Origin: Reticulitermes speratus
Lineage: Eukaryota; Arthropoda; Insecta; Blattodea; Rhinotermitidae
Length of the DNA stretch: 64,000 nucleotides
Reading direction: 5' to 3'
Assembly (NCBI GenBank): GCA_021186555.1
Contig: JAJKFL010000330.1
Coordinates: 25,845,444 to 25,909,443, forward strand
The position numbers and the translations under genes were made by a program. The notes below the pieces were generated by a model that saw only the letters and a program-made list of their open reading frames with translations, made no database searches and was not told the origin of the DNA. Of this stretch, positions 49,440-63,480 are shown piece after piece. Every line of letters begins with the position of its first letter. Within the stretch, counting starts at the first letter, position 1.

Positions 49440-50599
49440 GATAAGCAATTTATTCTTTGAATACTAAAATTGTTCTTCATTAAATATATTGGAAGCTTAC
49501 CCCGCAGAGAACAGATTCTGCAAACACTCGAGATAAAAATGCAAGCATTTACAGTTAAAATAGCATTTACTGCAACGTTATATTTCACTGCGTTAAGTGT
49601 TCTGTATTAATAACACAAGCAGCCCGTGCACAGTGTAAGGAGCGTTTGAGGGCGCTACAGATTGTATGGACCTGTCCTACGTATGTTCAGTGTTATGGGA
49701 CATAAGCAGTTGATAAGCCGCTGGTAAATAAACTGAAAAAAATATCTATATAGACCGAGCTGGAGACCAAGCAGGAATAAGAAAGTTTATACTGCAGCCA
49801 TTTGTCAGCACAGTGTACGCTAAATAGGACAACCCGCTTTTATTTTGAGGGCGCTTTATGTTAGGCAGTGCTGCCCGATTATGTTGTAGAAAAATCCTTT
49901 ACACAAAGCACTGAAATGGACGCATAATGAGGAGGTCCTTTATGCCAATTCCATCGAATCTCCGAAAATATTCATCAGAGTACTAGATCTATTTTGGGAC
50001 GCACGTACCTGTACAAAATTTGTGTCTTTCTCAGCACCTTATCCGTGAACACCCTAAGTCTCTGTCGTCCCTTAATGTGACAGACGTACCATTAATGATG
50101 CTGAAGGGAAAATAAGTTCTGATTTTATGTAGCGTGGTATGAGGTGTGATTAACTTGGCGCCAATACATCTTCTGCAATGAGATATTTACGCCAAAGATA
50201 AATTCACCTCAAGGACCATGAGATGTTTGAAATTGAAAATAAGGCACTCGGAAAGCAAACTGGAAGGTAGTTTGCACTCTCTTTGTATTGTGTTTGTTTT
50301 GAGAAGAGCCATTCCGCCAGATGCCGTACACAAGAAAATGCCATTTGTTAACACAGTGACAGGTGCAAGCGTTGGCACTTGACACGCAAACAGCAGCACG
50401 GGTTCAAAGACGCACGTTTGCAGTGTTCCATATCCCGTATGATATGTTGCTAATTTCTCAAAACGAAACATTTACTTTGTGAAAAGAAACAAAACTTCAC
50501 AGACCTTTATACCATCAAAATATTCAGGTCTTGTGTCTTGAACACTTTCGAGTTATTGGAGAGACCTATTTAGTGAGATAAATAGAAAGTTCAGATAGG

Positions 50600-51240
50600 T
50601 TTATATGGTAATAAAGGCTTTAATTCTTTCTTGTGTGGGTGTGAAATTTCCTCTCTCACGATGAGATAAGAACAAAGATGGGGGGTGCTTGAGAGAGGGT
50701 GCTGACAAGAATATTTCGACTTCTGGGGCAGAGATTACCAGAAGTTCTGAAAATTATTTAACCTTTTAAAGCCTAATGGTTACTGGATGAATCAACAGTT
50801 TGAACATTCAAAAATTCTACATCCTGCCCACACTGTATTTATGTATATTGTATTTATATTACAACAAACACCGACTTTTGCCTTATTTAACATAAAGTGA
50901 TTTGTTTTTTAAACGAGATGAAAAGTGTTCACTGCGCGGTGCGGACTAGGTCTTTAAATGAAACAGTTTACGCTTCAACTTTAAAGGGTTAATAAGGAGC
51001 ATCAAGATTTGTTCTTATCATCAAATATATTATATGCGAGATAAAATAAAGAATAATGGAATGGGCGTGAGATGCCTGTTGCATGGGAGATACAAACATT
51101 TAGTCTTAAAATTTGAAGGGAAGAGGCAGATTGCAGGATACAATTAAAAATCATCTTAAAAACTGAGGTATGACTGTGTGAAATGTATTTAACCGTCTCA
51201 GAATAGGACCAAATAGAGAGCTGTTTTGAGTACTGTTCTG
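50600..51240 (+). mobile_element. Decayed LINE 3'-end fragment
   Basis: Many stops, but the order is recognisable: a CE-W-like start, then ADKNISTSGAEIT, then KEHQDLFLSSNILYARxxK and a MRCLLHGRYK block, as in the copies at 10 kb and 40 kb. An unrelated stretch interrupts it at 50770-50985. Confidence 0.5.
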
Positions 51241-52379
51241 TGTTATCAGAGGCTTGGACTTTTTTGAATATTTGAGCGACTTGTCAACAAGAACGCCTCT
51301 ATGGAATTATTTGGTTAATTCATTACTTAGTCAGTCAGTCAGTCAGTCGTGGAAGTGAAGTTCCCATTTGGCCTACTAATACCAAAGCTAAATCTTAATA
51401 CATTTGAGTCAGCATTAAATCTTATAAATATCAGACGAAGAGTTCAGAAACTGAGCGATGTGACAGACGGACGGATGGACTGAGGGTAAAGTTGCACCAA
51501 AGGGACGTAGCATTTTTTTTACCGTGCACAAAAGCTGAACTACCCCGGCAATAAAACAAAACGGTCGTGATCAGATGTAACAGGTCTTGACAGAGCCTTC
51601 ACACAGCACAAAATGTAAATCATGTATTGTATACCCACGCTGAATACATTTAATTGAGCACAGGAACGCAACAGCAGTAATCAACGCCTCTTCGCTCTTT
51701 ACTTCATTACACCCAATTACAGATAATTCAAACTGTTATCAAATGAACAACTTGAAATGAAGAGATACGTCTTAAAGGGCTTAACATGCTGTAATATTTA
51801 TCACTATGTAATCACGGACCTTATCGTGCTACTGCAAAGTGATTTTTAATATAACGCAAGGACAACGACAACGCGAACACTTTTCTAATTCTTCATTATC
51901 CTGCGCTGGAGTTCAGTGCAAGTCAATAGAATGTCAATATTCTAACGACCTTAAAATGTCAATAATTTACTGCATAGTCTTTCTAGGGCCGCAAAGCAAT
52001 TTTTCCGAGCTCTTAGTGACGTAATCTCAAGTACTGACGCTGCATCAACTGTAGATGTTTGTAGCATCATTGCGACAACAATTTTTGTTTTCCAAACTGT
52101 AGCAATGCACCTGTTGCTAATGCATATTGAAACTGTAAGCAAAACCACGAAGGAGCACCTTCCGAGATTCAAATTTTTTATGCCTGTGCAGTGTCCATAA
52201 AGTTAGTTCAGGGCTTTTGAAAGGCTATATTTTCAAAATCAATAACTATTTACAAAAGAATATGATATACTTGAATGAAGGGTAAATCCAAGTTTTGGTC
52301 AGTAAATTTTGACTTGCACTAATTCCGTGGTATGAGAGATGTCTATGGTTGTCTTTGGACGGACGGGGAATTAAGGCCC

Positions 52380-52740
52380 GATCATATGACGCCTCATGAT
52401 ATTTTATTGTGGAGTTATGCCATTCTTTATTGGACCACCGACCCTTGAAGAAGGGGCCAATACCATGCCTCGAAACGGTGGGCAAAGAATGTCCAATGAC
52501 GGAGCGCAATATCTCAGAAGAACGGAGCTCTCAACTGCACCCCTTCGAAAGCCTGAAAACTGGCATGTATCAGAAGTGTCATGTTTGGGTGGACAAGGCA
52601 GGTGGCCAGTTAGATTAATAAAAGCACACATTAGTGCAATCTTTGAACCGGTGCCTCCAGTAATGCCGAGGCGTGTATGTGTTGCAATGTTTGATTGGAC
52701 ATTGGTCGGGACCTGAAAGGGGCCGAGAAAATTTACTAAA
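52380..52740 (+). mobile_element. Dispersed repeat, family 5, copy 1
   Basis: Shares the stretch cagaagaacggagctctcaa and the following cgaaagcctgaaaact with the copy at about 62550-62620. Class unknown. Confidence 0.5.
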
Positions 52741-55700
52741 AGACACTTCTTGAAATTTAATTTAATTTATATGTATTTTTACTTCTATAACTGTAATGGT
52801 TAAGAAAATGCATTATCTTAAACCCCGGAGAGAGGTTCTGGACACTCTGCATTGCGAACACACACACACACACGCTTGAATGTAGGTAATGTTTGGTCAG
52901 TGACCCGAAATAAATTTCGCCCGGAATTCGATTTGATGGCACTCTTCCGAAGTGTTTAATTTTTCTTAGCACTTCTGATAGCCCTTTATACGTGTATGGA
53001 TTATTCGGTTTCAGATATGAATTCTATCTAGAAGTCCCTTTACAATTCATGACTGAGGGACAGACATTTCTAAATTATTGTACAGTCCTATCTACAGATT
53101 GTAAAACTTACGTCTTATTTTCCTGGTAAAGAAAGCTACAGCTGAATATAAGCCGGCATGTATTCGAAGCAAAACTTCGCAGTTACATGTTAAAAGAAGG
53201 GCAAATCGCGTGTTGGCCGTTGCAGGCTATCAACCCCCAGGACGCTAATAGAACTGTGGTCTGTCGTTGGTTGGGTGGAGTCGATGCCATCAGCACTTAA
53301 ATGTGGAGGAAAGCTGCTTCGTTTTCGCCAACACCCTTTCAGCAAAATTGTGCGTGAATTTAGGTACATTTACTGTCCATTTTCTAGGTTACCATGAATC
53401 GCCAATAGGCTATGGGTTGTCTGTACTGGGCAAGTCTTCTGTTCAGAATATTTCCTTTGTTATACTCTTTGATTTTATGGAATGTGTCCCGTTGTGTTTG
53501 TAAGTAATGGATGATGTTTATGGTTCACAGAACCGTATTAAACAATAATATTTTGGTTATTCAAAAGTTTAATTAACGGTCGGTTATGAAGTAATTTCTG
53601 AAGCAGTCCATCGCCAAGCAACTTCACGACATATTCCTTCATAATTATTGTACTATATGTCGGCTTACGCCACGTATGGAATTTTCATCCCAGTTGGATC
53701 GATTTTGTCGAAACTTGGTATGATTGTTAGACGATTACAGACAATCTCAGCAACCTACAATTTAATATTCTACAACCAGTAATAGCAGCACAGCTGGTCC
53801 GCGGACTTGTAAATTGGCAACAATGGCCGCATTTACATTAGCTCTTGCAACAATGTTTGGTGAGAGATATCGGGAAAATATGGAACGTTAAACAAGTTTT
53901 TGCAAAGTGTAAAATTATGATAAAACAGGGCGCAAAATTATCTCTAACTTCCACTCCAATGGCGATAAGGAATGAATCATCACAGCTAGGCATGTTAACT
54001 TTGTTATAGCATTATAACAGTAAACATACCTGTATATTATGTAGTAAACATTGTATGTACAACAACAGTTACACACATGGTGACGATGCAAATCTATGAC
54101 AAATTTAACGCATATAGAATCTATATTTAAGCAACAAGTTTTTAAAAAAGTAAAATAATAATGGTAATAACAGATCAGTAAAACTAGAAATACATGCAGC
54201 AGAAAAGTAAGTTTAGCGAGTCCGGCTCGGAACGCGTTGTTAGTATAATAATCAGCGGTCTTTCTTGGACCAAATTTTTCATGAACTGGAAACCATAACA
54301 AGAAATGATCACACAGAAACAGATGTCGAGGGAAAATAGCAATTTTCGGAACTTCAAAGAATTTGTTCATATTTTAGGGAGCTGCGGTGACAGTAGGAGA
54401 GTGCAGGCATCCACCGGAACGTCATGCACTCATTCACAGGAAGCAACGCACCGCCAAGCAGGCACACACAAGGAAGCACACTTTAATAGTTTCAAGACCA
54501 AAACTTGGGCTTATGAATAAAGAATGGAAATTAAGTTGTAACTATACACTTACCAATCGATACGGCGTAACATTCAGTAAGACTTGGATCTTCAAATATG
54601 ACGCAGTTACAATTTTCGAGAAAATTTTCCAAAGTTATTGCTAAAATTATTGCTGAAATCTCAGATGCGTCAGAAGTACGACTGTAAGAACTTCATACTG
54701 TGCCTCAGATTTACTTACCATGAATATAATCTCGGCGAGCAGCAGCAATTACGGGATGTTAAATTGCAATTATTCAGGCTTAAGAGTGACAGATATGTCA
54801 GAAATGAGACTAGACCGAAATCTTATTTTGCCCAGTTTCTGAATCTGTCAATATCGGAACCGTGACTGTCACGGATTTTCGTGAAATATGACAGTGGAGA
54901 GTTTTGCAAAACTTTATCGGCAAGTTTCATTTAAAATTAAAACCTGACAAAATTTAAAAAAATATTTTATGAAAACCTTAATGCTTGTTGAGAGAATTTT
55001 GAGAGTCAATTGCTAAACAATTATGGGAATGAAACATATTTTTAACAAAAGACGTAGAGAAGAATGAAAAATGCATTTATTGCCAAAATAATTTGCCCGT
55101 AATTATTAGGAATTTGGAGGTAAGACAAAAATGAACGAAACCCCCGGAATTGTCACGCTATGCGTGTATTTCCCAAAATATTCTCCTTGACTTCTCTGTC
55201 TCTTTTTCTACCCCACATCCCTTGTGTCTTTCCTGCATTCGTACTTTCTCTTTCCCTTCTTCCCTCTGGCCTTCCCCTCATTTTCCTTTCATTCCCTCAG
55301 AAGTGGCATCACGCAGTGGTAGCACGCAAGCGATCTTTTGACATCACTAGTTTCACACTGCTGTAGCACAAAACCTCTGCCCTCTGACAATTGCAATATT
55401 GAAAATAATGGCTTCCTCAATTTACTGACACATATTCAATACTCAGCGGAATGTGGTGCATCCGTTTTGGTCACAAGGAGTGACGCCCCTGAGGACTCGC
55501 GTCACTTAGTGTATTTCATGCAAATCGTTTCAGTAAGGCCACATCTGTTTGCATTGAACGTCACCATGTTATTAGATTAAAGCTGTCTTGATTCTAAAAG
55601 ACACAGCTTTAGTCTTTCCTTAATTTGATGCTGTGAGTTCAGATATCGCATTTTCACTCACTTTCAGAGATGTCTTGACGCTTTGTAGCGTGAAACTCAT

Positions 55701-56482
55701 TTAAGTAATATGAAGTTAAATTTGACCTCACCGGAAACACACTGCATGTCTATTACAAATATTAAACGGCTAATGACTTTTGGGGAAATAATGTCCGCTT
55801 ATTCTGAAATTTTCAAGAAAGAATGTGGGAAAAATGCAGTACTTTTGAATGCTACAGAAGTGGTATATAGTAACCTATGTGCTTAAAGAGATTAATCCTG
55901 AATAATTCGTTCTGCACCCTTAGCATCAGGTCGGCACTCGGACAAACACAAAGAGCACACATATCTGGATAGTTTAATTTTACAAATGGAAGATTTTATG
56001 AAGTGAGAGATGAAAGAGTGCCGGCTACTGCTAGAGGTCAACATGGCTCGCCTTTCAATGTAGTTCACCGTTTTAATGTGAATGGCGGCTGTTTCAGACA
56101 AGAGGAATGCAGAGGAAATATTCACAATTTGAGAGCAATATTGTCGCGACTACAGGAGGTACACAGTGAGATAAACAGAGGAACAGAAACGACACTGCCG
56201 AATGGAAACTCCGGCGGAAATGTCGGGAACCTGCTGTTTGCAGCAACATGGCGACGATAATGTGAACTGCCGTTTCAGTGTAATGCCGCTCATTTGTGAC
56301 ATTTCCGTCGATTAAGTGCTCGTGTTCGGTTACCACAAGGGTTATAATAATCGAGTTGAAAGGGTTTCAAGGCTGTTTTAGTGTGGAGGTGGGGGACAGA
56401 CGTAGCAGCAGCAATTGTCTACAACAAGAGTTGTAGTCTTCGATCCGCAAAACTGTCTGCTATCACCGGCATGTTTATCACC

Positions 56483-56488
56483 AATATA

Positions 56489-56530
<42 letters not shown>
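56483..56530. repeat. (TA)n microsatellite
   Basis: TA tract of about 48 bases with one tatatta interruption. Confidence 0.95.
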
Positions 56531-56535
<5 letters not shown>

Positions 56536-56838
56536 AACATTTTGTTGTATGAGTATGGATGCGCGCGCGTGCAGGTTCGTGAAAACCAAATGTCCTCTTA
56601 CTGTTTAATTTGATAGATGTGGATTCACATTTTTATTACTTCGTAATAAACCACTACAATCATTGAACACGCAGTTACTTGTACTCCACCCTACTTCAAG
56701 TGGAATCAAGAAATGACGGTTCAAACCCATAATCTTTCACAAAAGAGCGCAGATGCTGATAGCTCACACAGACAGTAGCTGAGATTATTATAAAATCTAA
56801 AAAATATGACATAGAAGAACATCATTGTCTTGACTTAC

Positions 56839-56862
56839 TTCAAGATCTGTGAGTTCCTCCAT
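56839..56862 (-). CDS. Prip: Candidate upstream coding exon of the aquaporin (alternative N-terminus)
   Basis: The minus strand reads ATG GAG GAA CTC ACA GAT CTT GAA followed by gtaagt, a consensus donor. The next aquaporin exon has an acceptor, cttccag, at 42999, six bases before its own ATG. Joining them gives [20 protein letters not shown] in frame, adding ten residues. The implied intron is 13.8 kb. The frame stays open upstream of this ATG for at least 60 bases, so the exon's 5' edge is uncertain. The spacing could be coincidence, but an in-phase join to an otherwise unexplained acceptor is good support. Confidence 0.5.
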
Positions 56863-57227
56863 CTTCACACTACATTGTAACAGCTTTTCGATGGCGATAG
56901 AATTTAACCGTTTAACATTTTGAAATTTCTATTAAAATGCGTCACTAAACACTTAAAGGTGTGACATACACGTTACTGCCATATTTGATTTTCCAATTCG
57001 CCTACTTCCTTTAGCCCAAAGTTGCTGGAAGACTGAGGTTCTTAATAGAGACGCAGCTCAATTGTGCCCTATTTTGCGATAAAGTAGACTTAGAATTTAT
57101 TGGAAAGATAACATTACTCAGACACAAGCCTCCACATTTATGACGTCTTTAGGAGTAATGAATTATTTATCATATTGTAGATCTAAGCTGCCATCAAAAG
57201 TTTTTCGTAAGTTAACACAATGTCAAA

Positions 57228-57560
57228 TTACATAAGAATATGATCGTCTAGGATTTGACGCCTTGTACTCTGGCGAATAAGGACCAAGGTTCCGAACGAA
57301 CTTGCTGCCTCCATCTTTAATGTGTAAGTGACTTCTACCTCGAAGAAGGAGGCAGCAGAATTCTCAAATTTTTTTAAGTCTATGTACCTCCCAGGCAGCA
57401 TGGTGTCGCATACCACAAGACCGCACACAATCTTATGTAGACTAACGTTATTTTTATTTACTAAAACGAGCTGGCGGCATTCTGTATTCAGATCAGTAAT
57501 CCGCTATACGGCGTCACACCCCAGAGGACTCTAATGTGAATATTCACCGTCATGAGAATC
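57228..57560 (-). mobile_element. Decayed dispersed repeat
   Basis: The minus strand reads FFEVEVTYTLKMEAASSFGT then LVLIRQSTRRQI, a pattern recurring in insect transposon-derived repeats; also cggcgtcacaccccagaggac. Class not determined. Confidence 0.4.
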
Positions 57561-58363
57561 CAGAACCTCATATTTGTCTACAGAAGCTCTATCCTTGAAT
57601 GAGTTTACGGCGCTGTATTCATTCGAATCCTTTTTCCTTTGTGGCAGAGTAGCTTGCACAATGAAAGACATTTGCTCTCTACTGTTGGACAAAAGAGCAC
57701 GAACAAAAGTAAAGAGCAGCAGTCATAAAACTTACTGACCGGTTATATGACCCAAAAGTCTAAAAAAAATAAAGCCAAAGTATTAGCATTGTGCAGCTTA
57801 CTTGATTTACCGCAAGCCGCCATGGATTCTGACGGTGTTACATACGTTTCCCGTATTTGACGCCTTCGGATGTAAGTATGAAAACAGTTCTTGAAGTCTT
57901 TATCACAGGTAGTAATACTTTATTCCCGTCATTCAGAGTACTGTGATGTGTGCGTGTCCTTCATGCTAGTCAAATAAAATTGGCTCAGAGCGTAAATGTG
58001 TTGTGAAATTTTAAGCAGAAAGAGAAGTTTGTACTTGGCAGTCGGTACAATACACGTGTAAGCAGGATAAGGATTATGCATAAGACTTGCCAAAGTTCAG
58101 AAGAAACGTCCAATTTGAAAGTGGGTGAAATAAAGGAACAAGTATTTTAGTTTTAATGGTCAGTTATAAGAAGAAATGAAAAAAATATTTATACAAGTAA
58201 TAGGGGTCCACATTACATAATCAAATCTGTCCTGAACCAAAAGCGTGAAAGTGGAAGAAAATAAATATGTTTGCTTTTCTAACTATCCTTTTCATAACAA
58301 ATCAATTTTCTTACACTGGGCGCAATGCGCCAAAATATAGGATTACATAAATCTTAAATTCTC

Positions 58364-58364
<1 letters not shown>

Positions 58365-58404
<40 letters not shown>

Positions 58405-58427
58405 GTGTGTGTGTGTGTGCGCGCGCT
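58365..58427. repeat. Compound (TA)n(TG)n(CG)n microsatellite
   Basis: About 36 bases of TA followed by eight TG units and gcgcgcgc. Confidence 0.95.
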
Positions 58428-59720
58428 TAAATTCCGTTGTTGCACTTCGGGAATGGCATAAACTTTTCAAACTGTAAAGCAGGATTATTAAAAATGAGTC
58501 AGATTCGCATTTAATGTGTATCGGTATCTGTAACTGTCAAAATGTAATAGAACGTAAAAAGATCAAGAAAATTTTTTCTTAGTAATGAATGAAAAATAAT
58601 TTGTATGAATTTAAAACATATTGCTTACCCTAAGACGACACATAATTGCAAGCGATTATCTTTATTTTAGAAGATGGTTTGCCTGTTAATCTATTCATAC
58701 ATGTAACAAACGGCACTTTCTTCCTTACGTTTTACGAAACGCGCCTAAATAATCGAAAGTGACATTTATGAAATACAAAGATGTGCATCTTGTTTGAATA
58801 GTTCTCCATCAGAGAATGTTCTTGTTACAAAAACATCAGCTCAGCCTTCAACCACACAACTCCTATGTCCAGTGTTTAGCTCAGGAATTGTGATCGCTCT
58901 GACAGTAGTACAGCTACAATGCTGATGTAACCTTTCATTGTGCTTTTATCAAGGTTAGATTTGTATTGGCTATCCCATATTATGTTTGGCAGAAATACTT
59001 TCTGCTTTTATGTAGACTAAACGCTTTCTTGTACTACCTGTTTAGCGTTTACTGTAATGGTATCTGAAGTTCCTTAAACAAGGTTAATTTTTTCGTTCTA
59101 AAGTATGAGTTTTATGAGACAGAACTTGTATCGTTGATTGACAACCTTTCAAGGCACCAAAACCCCACAATGAGGCGCCACGGCAGTAAATTATAATACA
59201 TCATTTGCAGAAAATATATAGATCTAATCATAATATGTATAATGAGTAAACAAGTTCAATATTTCAGTACAGTTTATTTTACGAGAAATAAGGGCGAAAA
59301 AGAGAATTTCTACAGTGCTATTAATAAATACCCACGTTTTAGGAAGACGCTTGTAGTAACACATAATGGAATATGAGTGAATAAAAACGAATCACACTGT
59401 TTTGTGGTGCAGTAAAATTTGAGGAAGTAAGCAACTTTATCTGCCAAATCCATCAAAAGATCAAAATATCCCAGCACAATGAGAGACTGTGTTTTGTATT
59501 TGCTATTTACACCATCCTTAAGAGTTCACAGTTCTCACTAGAAAATTCACAGTATTAATGACGCTGCATCAGCTTCAGAATTGACTTAACTTATCAACCC
59601 GCGAAGTGTCAGAATATTACGGAATTTAATTGTGATAGGGATTTATTCCACGAGTATTTTAGCCTAATTCTCAATACTTGTGTAAAGAAATCAACTAAAT
59701 TTCACAGGTGGTTTCCTTGT

Positions 59721-59783
59721 AGAGAATTTTAACCAGGCACCTACCTGTTACAAGACAGACGCTCTGCTGCTGAGCTAACCTGC
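59721..59783 (-). pseudogene. tRNA-Thr-like sequence (anticodon TGT)
   Basis: The minus strand reads gcaggttagctcagcagcag followed by agcgtctgtcttgtaacagg, with a good D arm and an anticodon loop centred on TGT. The T arm is poor (ggttaaaattc instead of ggttcaantcc) and the acceptor stem does not pair, so it is a tRNA relic or SINE head rather than a working gene. Confidence 0.45.
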
Positions 59784-61265
59784 TTGGTGCCTCTTTAGAT
59801 GTTTCAGTATAAATATGAGCGTAACGGAGAACGGCAATTTGAGGAGGCCACTTGCTCCGCTGCGAGCGATAAATAGCAGTGTAACTTCACTTCGTGGTGG
59901 CTCCGAGCAGAACATATTGTTCTCTTGTACTCAATAATAGAGTGTACACACTTTGTGACAAGCGGATTTATCTATCTAATTATGCTCAATTTATATGGAA
60001 ATTAACTGCTGCTGAAGTCATCACCATACATTTTACGTGTTGCATGTCAGTGTACGTACAAACAGAAGTACAATTGTAAGTAAGACTTCCAGCACTTCAA
60101 AGTGTTATGTTTCCTGTTCCTATGCAAGGGATATAGAGGTGTGCTGGACGTCGCGGATAAGAACCCACGCATTTGCAGATCTTTGATCTAGAACGTCTGC
60201 TTCATGCTTCGGTATTCTTTAACGGAAGGTGATTTCGCAGTTACCTGTATACACCGGACAAAAGCCTAATGGTTTTCCTTGGTCTTAGAGCAAATTTCGA
60301 GTTGATGTCAAAATTCTACGGTACATTGCATGTTATCAAGTTTTGCTCCCAAAAGCAATCCTCCTATCATGCAGTCACACTGACTGTTATTTTAATATTT
60401 TTGTCACAAATTTGCCAAATCTCTCTCTTTCCTTTTCTGCCATTTTCTTCTGACCTCACCTCACGTAGAAAATTGCACGTAGATGAATATGCTGCATTTT
60501 ACTTTCAATGATCATACACTTTTCCTTTAATGTAATTTCTGTAATAGTGTGGAGTTTATTTTAAATGTGCAGTTCATCGATATTTTTTTCCTTTTTAACA
60601 TTCTCTTGGAGTGAAATGTTGCGCTACTTTTGACAGTTGCCCAAGTTTTTTTTTATTATAGAGCTTTATAAGAATCAGATGCAGACAGAGGAGACAGCTT
60701 GCAGTTAAAACTTTCGGGATGACATTGTGCTCGAAATTAGGGACAATATAATTTCAACAATACCTTTGTCGTACCAATCCATATATTTAACGCGTCTTCA
60801 TATGCAATTTCACAGAATCTGCAAAGCTGCCCCATCTTTCAGCGCATTTATGTGTTTAGTTCATCACAAAAATTCCTGCCATTAGTCCATACTACCTACA
60901 TGTCACTACAGGGCAAAGAATGATTTTTATACTTGACGCAAATTACGTGTCTTCAATAATTCAATTCAATTCAATTGTAGTTTATTAATGTGCTGAGTCA
61001 ACAGCCAGATGGCCAATTACAGAAACAGCACAACATAAAACACAAATAACAACAAACAATGAACAGGACACAAATGAAACAAACACAACCAAAACAAACA
61101 AACAAACAAACAAATAAAAAATACTTAAATATTTAAAAAGGACACCTTAAAATAATGTAATGAAAATATCACATCTGACTAAGTGTGAAAATTTGCCTTC
61201 TGAAAAAATCCAATTGATTACAAACTGAATTTGCCGCAGTGGCACACCGGCCGGAGGGACAATTT

Positions 61266-61297
<32 letters not shown>

Positions 61298-61316
61298 TAT
61301 TATTATTATTATTATT
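61266..61316. repeat. (AAT)n(ATT)n palindromic microsatellite
   Basis: Nine to ten AAT units run into five or more ATT units, forming a self-complementary tract. Confidence 0.95.
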
Positions 61317-62449
61317 TCTACAAAAGTGTATAATTTTTTTAAAACTTGGATGAAGTTGTGAAATGTTTATAAATTAAATGTAATCATCTTCAGCGTGTAA
61401 CTATATCACGTAAGGGGACTATTTCACAATCAGCAGTACAAGTGACGTATCTATGCCATAAAAATCCAATGTCGTCAAGCTACTATATGAGGAGATGATC
61501 AGTCTGAGTAACTAGCCGGCTGGATCTCTGAGCGAGAAATGTATGGCTTTTGATGATGTAAGTCACCGGATTTACCGGTCCTCAACCTGTAATACCACTT
61601 CCCAATTAAAAGTAGACATAGGCCTCTAGAAGAGTTCATTTTATTCTTTGTTCTTTTCAAGTCCTGAAAGTGATCAGTGTTCAGGAGATCATGTCACGAC
61701 GCTACGTGTAGGATTATGCAGAAAGAAATTGAGTAAATATTACTAGCATTGTCAAATGAAGGAGGATAAAATGGGCGGGGCATAAGAGGGAGCTGAGACC
61801 TGCAGGCAAAATTTTACAGCAAAGTTGAAGGGAATGTGCCACTTTTGAGGACATTATGATAAAATTAAAGGCGTATGTTGTGGGCGTAGAAAATGAAATT
61901 TCTTTGCCCAGGAAAGGTAGAGAAGTGGATAATAGCTAACAGCGCATTGCTGCTTCGGGAATTAGGTGACCAGCTGAATGACTATTAAATTCTCAAGAAG
62001 GACTTTGCTCTTCGGAATTAATTTGTAACTATTTTTCCTGTTCCTTTACTGGAGTAAGCCCCGTAATAATATCTATTCAGGGAAATTCCACGTCCTGGCT
62101 GTCAGAATAAAGACCTGGCGTTTACTGTTTTTCGATTATGTGTTACGAAAACAGATTTACCAGATAATAGAAATAAATAAACATACTTTTATTTTTGCCA
62201 TCCTTGAATTGTCGTATGATACCGTGGATGTATAATAATGGTACCTAATATTGAAAAACTATCCGAAACTTAACAAGAAAATCTGTAGCTAATAAGACCT
62301 TAGCAATTTATCAGTTATTTGATGGGAGTGAAATAAATCAGGTCTAGGGAGTGTTGACATGGAATTATAGTAGTGTGAGATAGACGTCCCTTCATATACA
62401 GCTCCTTTAAATGTGAGGTCTCCGTTGTTATGAGAGTTTTCCTCTCGTC

Positions 62450-62660
62450 ACTGGGCGATTGGTGCCCGAAGTTTCGGAATATTTGATATATTCAGCACTT
62501 GATGATGAGACCACAAAACTGTCTCGCACCATCGGGCACCAATCACATAGTGATATGACGCAAAATCCCAGAAGAACGGAGACGTCAACTGCACAGCTAC
62601 GAAAGCCTGAAAACTCTTTCCTTAAATGTCGTAATCTTTGGCGTGACTTCTTGAATCTTC
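62450..62660 (+). mobile_element. Dispersed repeat, family 5, copy 2
   Basis: Same cagaagaacggagacgtcaa / cgaaagcctgaaaact block as 52500-52560. The left part has a perfect 13-base inverted repeat (gattggtgcccga, 62457-62469 and 62532-62544) that may mark an element boundary. Confidence 0.5.
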
Positions 62661-63329
62661 AGGGCTTAAATAGCCTTGTATAAGATTTAATGTGTTGTTT
62701 GTTTGCAAAAGTTGTTACAAGCTTTAATACGCAGCCACGCATACTTATTCAATATTGATATGCGTCCCTGCAGATTACCATGTCTTCTGAAAATCTTGAA
62801 GTTATTTGTATAAAGAATAATGAGAACTAAAAATGTGTCCGATAATTCTTGACGGTTATTCTGAACATCAACAAAATACGAGATGATAAAACGTAATTAA
62901 TTGCTGATACAGCACGGCCAGTAAGATTTCCGGCATTAATACAAATTACATTATAGCTATAAACTACCTTGAGTGTCTTACTTATATTTTCGCTGACTGC
63001 TTTATGTAGAAAGGCCCTGTTGAATGCCTTCAACAGCGATAACATATTTGTTATAACACTGATAAGACTGTGTATTACAGGCGAGCAGCGTCCACATTTA
63101 CTGATTTTACAACAATGGATACAGCCTACATATAACTCATATTACACATTTTTCTTTGTGTTACTCTTTATTACAAAGTACATAACTGGTCATATGCCCA
63201 ACTGAAAGTAATCAGCAGCAATAATTGTTAAGCCTATGTGTAATATAAACGGAGATCCGTGCACTCAGCTACGTTAGATTGTCTTATTATAAATTAATAT
63301 TATTGTTATAAAATACAGTAATTTTCATA

Positions 63330-63480
63330 CCTTTCGGATGGAAGTGCTCGAAAAGTGGTTTGAGACGAAATTGGCCGACAGCACAGCTTGATGCTGATGG
63401 TTCACTGATCACCGCTCGACTGACCCGCAAAACAAGGAGACTTCTTCGCAATAAAACCTTCACGCCGCAGTGTCAAGACT
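63330..63480 (-). promoter_or_regulatory. Possible noncoding first exon and promoter of the aquaporin
   Basis: The minus strand has relatively G+C-rich sequence ending atccgaaag before gtatga, a fair donor. It contains no long open frame. A TCAGT-type initiator-like motif occurs around 63410. It lies about 6.5 kb upstream of the candidate coding exon. Weak evidence. Confidence 0.2.

Larger units (their letters stand above)
43003..56838. other. Proposed long 5' intron of the aquaporin gene
   Basis: Besides the elements listed separately, this stretch shows only short random frames. 43442-43660 resembles a dispersed insect repeat in the antisense frame (VSEEHIASIS ... YIPPKHSRLYGV). No other host exon could be supported. 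Confidence 0.4.
56863..63329. other. Region between candidate aquaporin 5' exons
   Basis: No other gene could be supported. It holds the dispersed repeats listed, simple repeats at 58365-58427 (TA, TG, then CG) and 61266-61316 (AAT then ATT), and a 61076-61110 AAAC run. Confidence 0.4.

Noticed and set aside
55892..56336. Overlapping open frames on both strands
   Set aside because: No domain, splice pattern or codon signal favours either strand.
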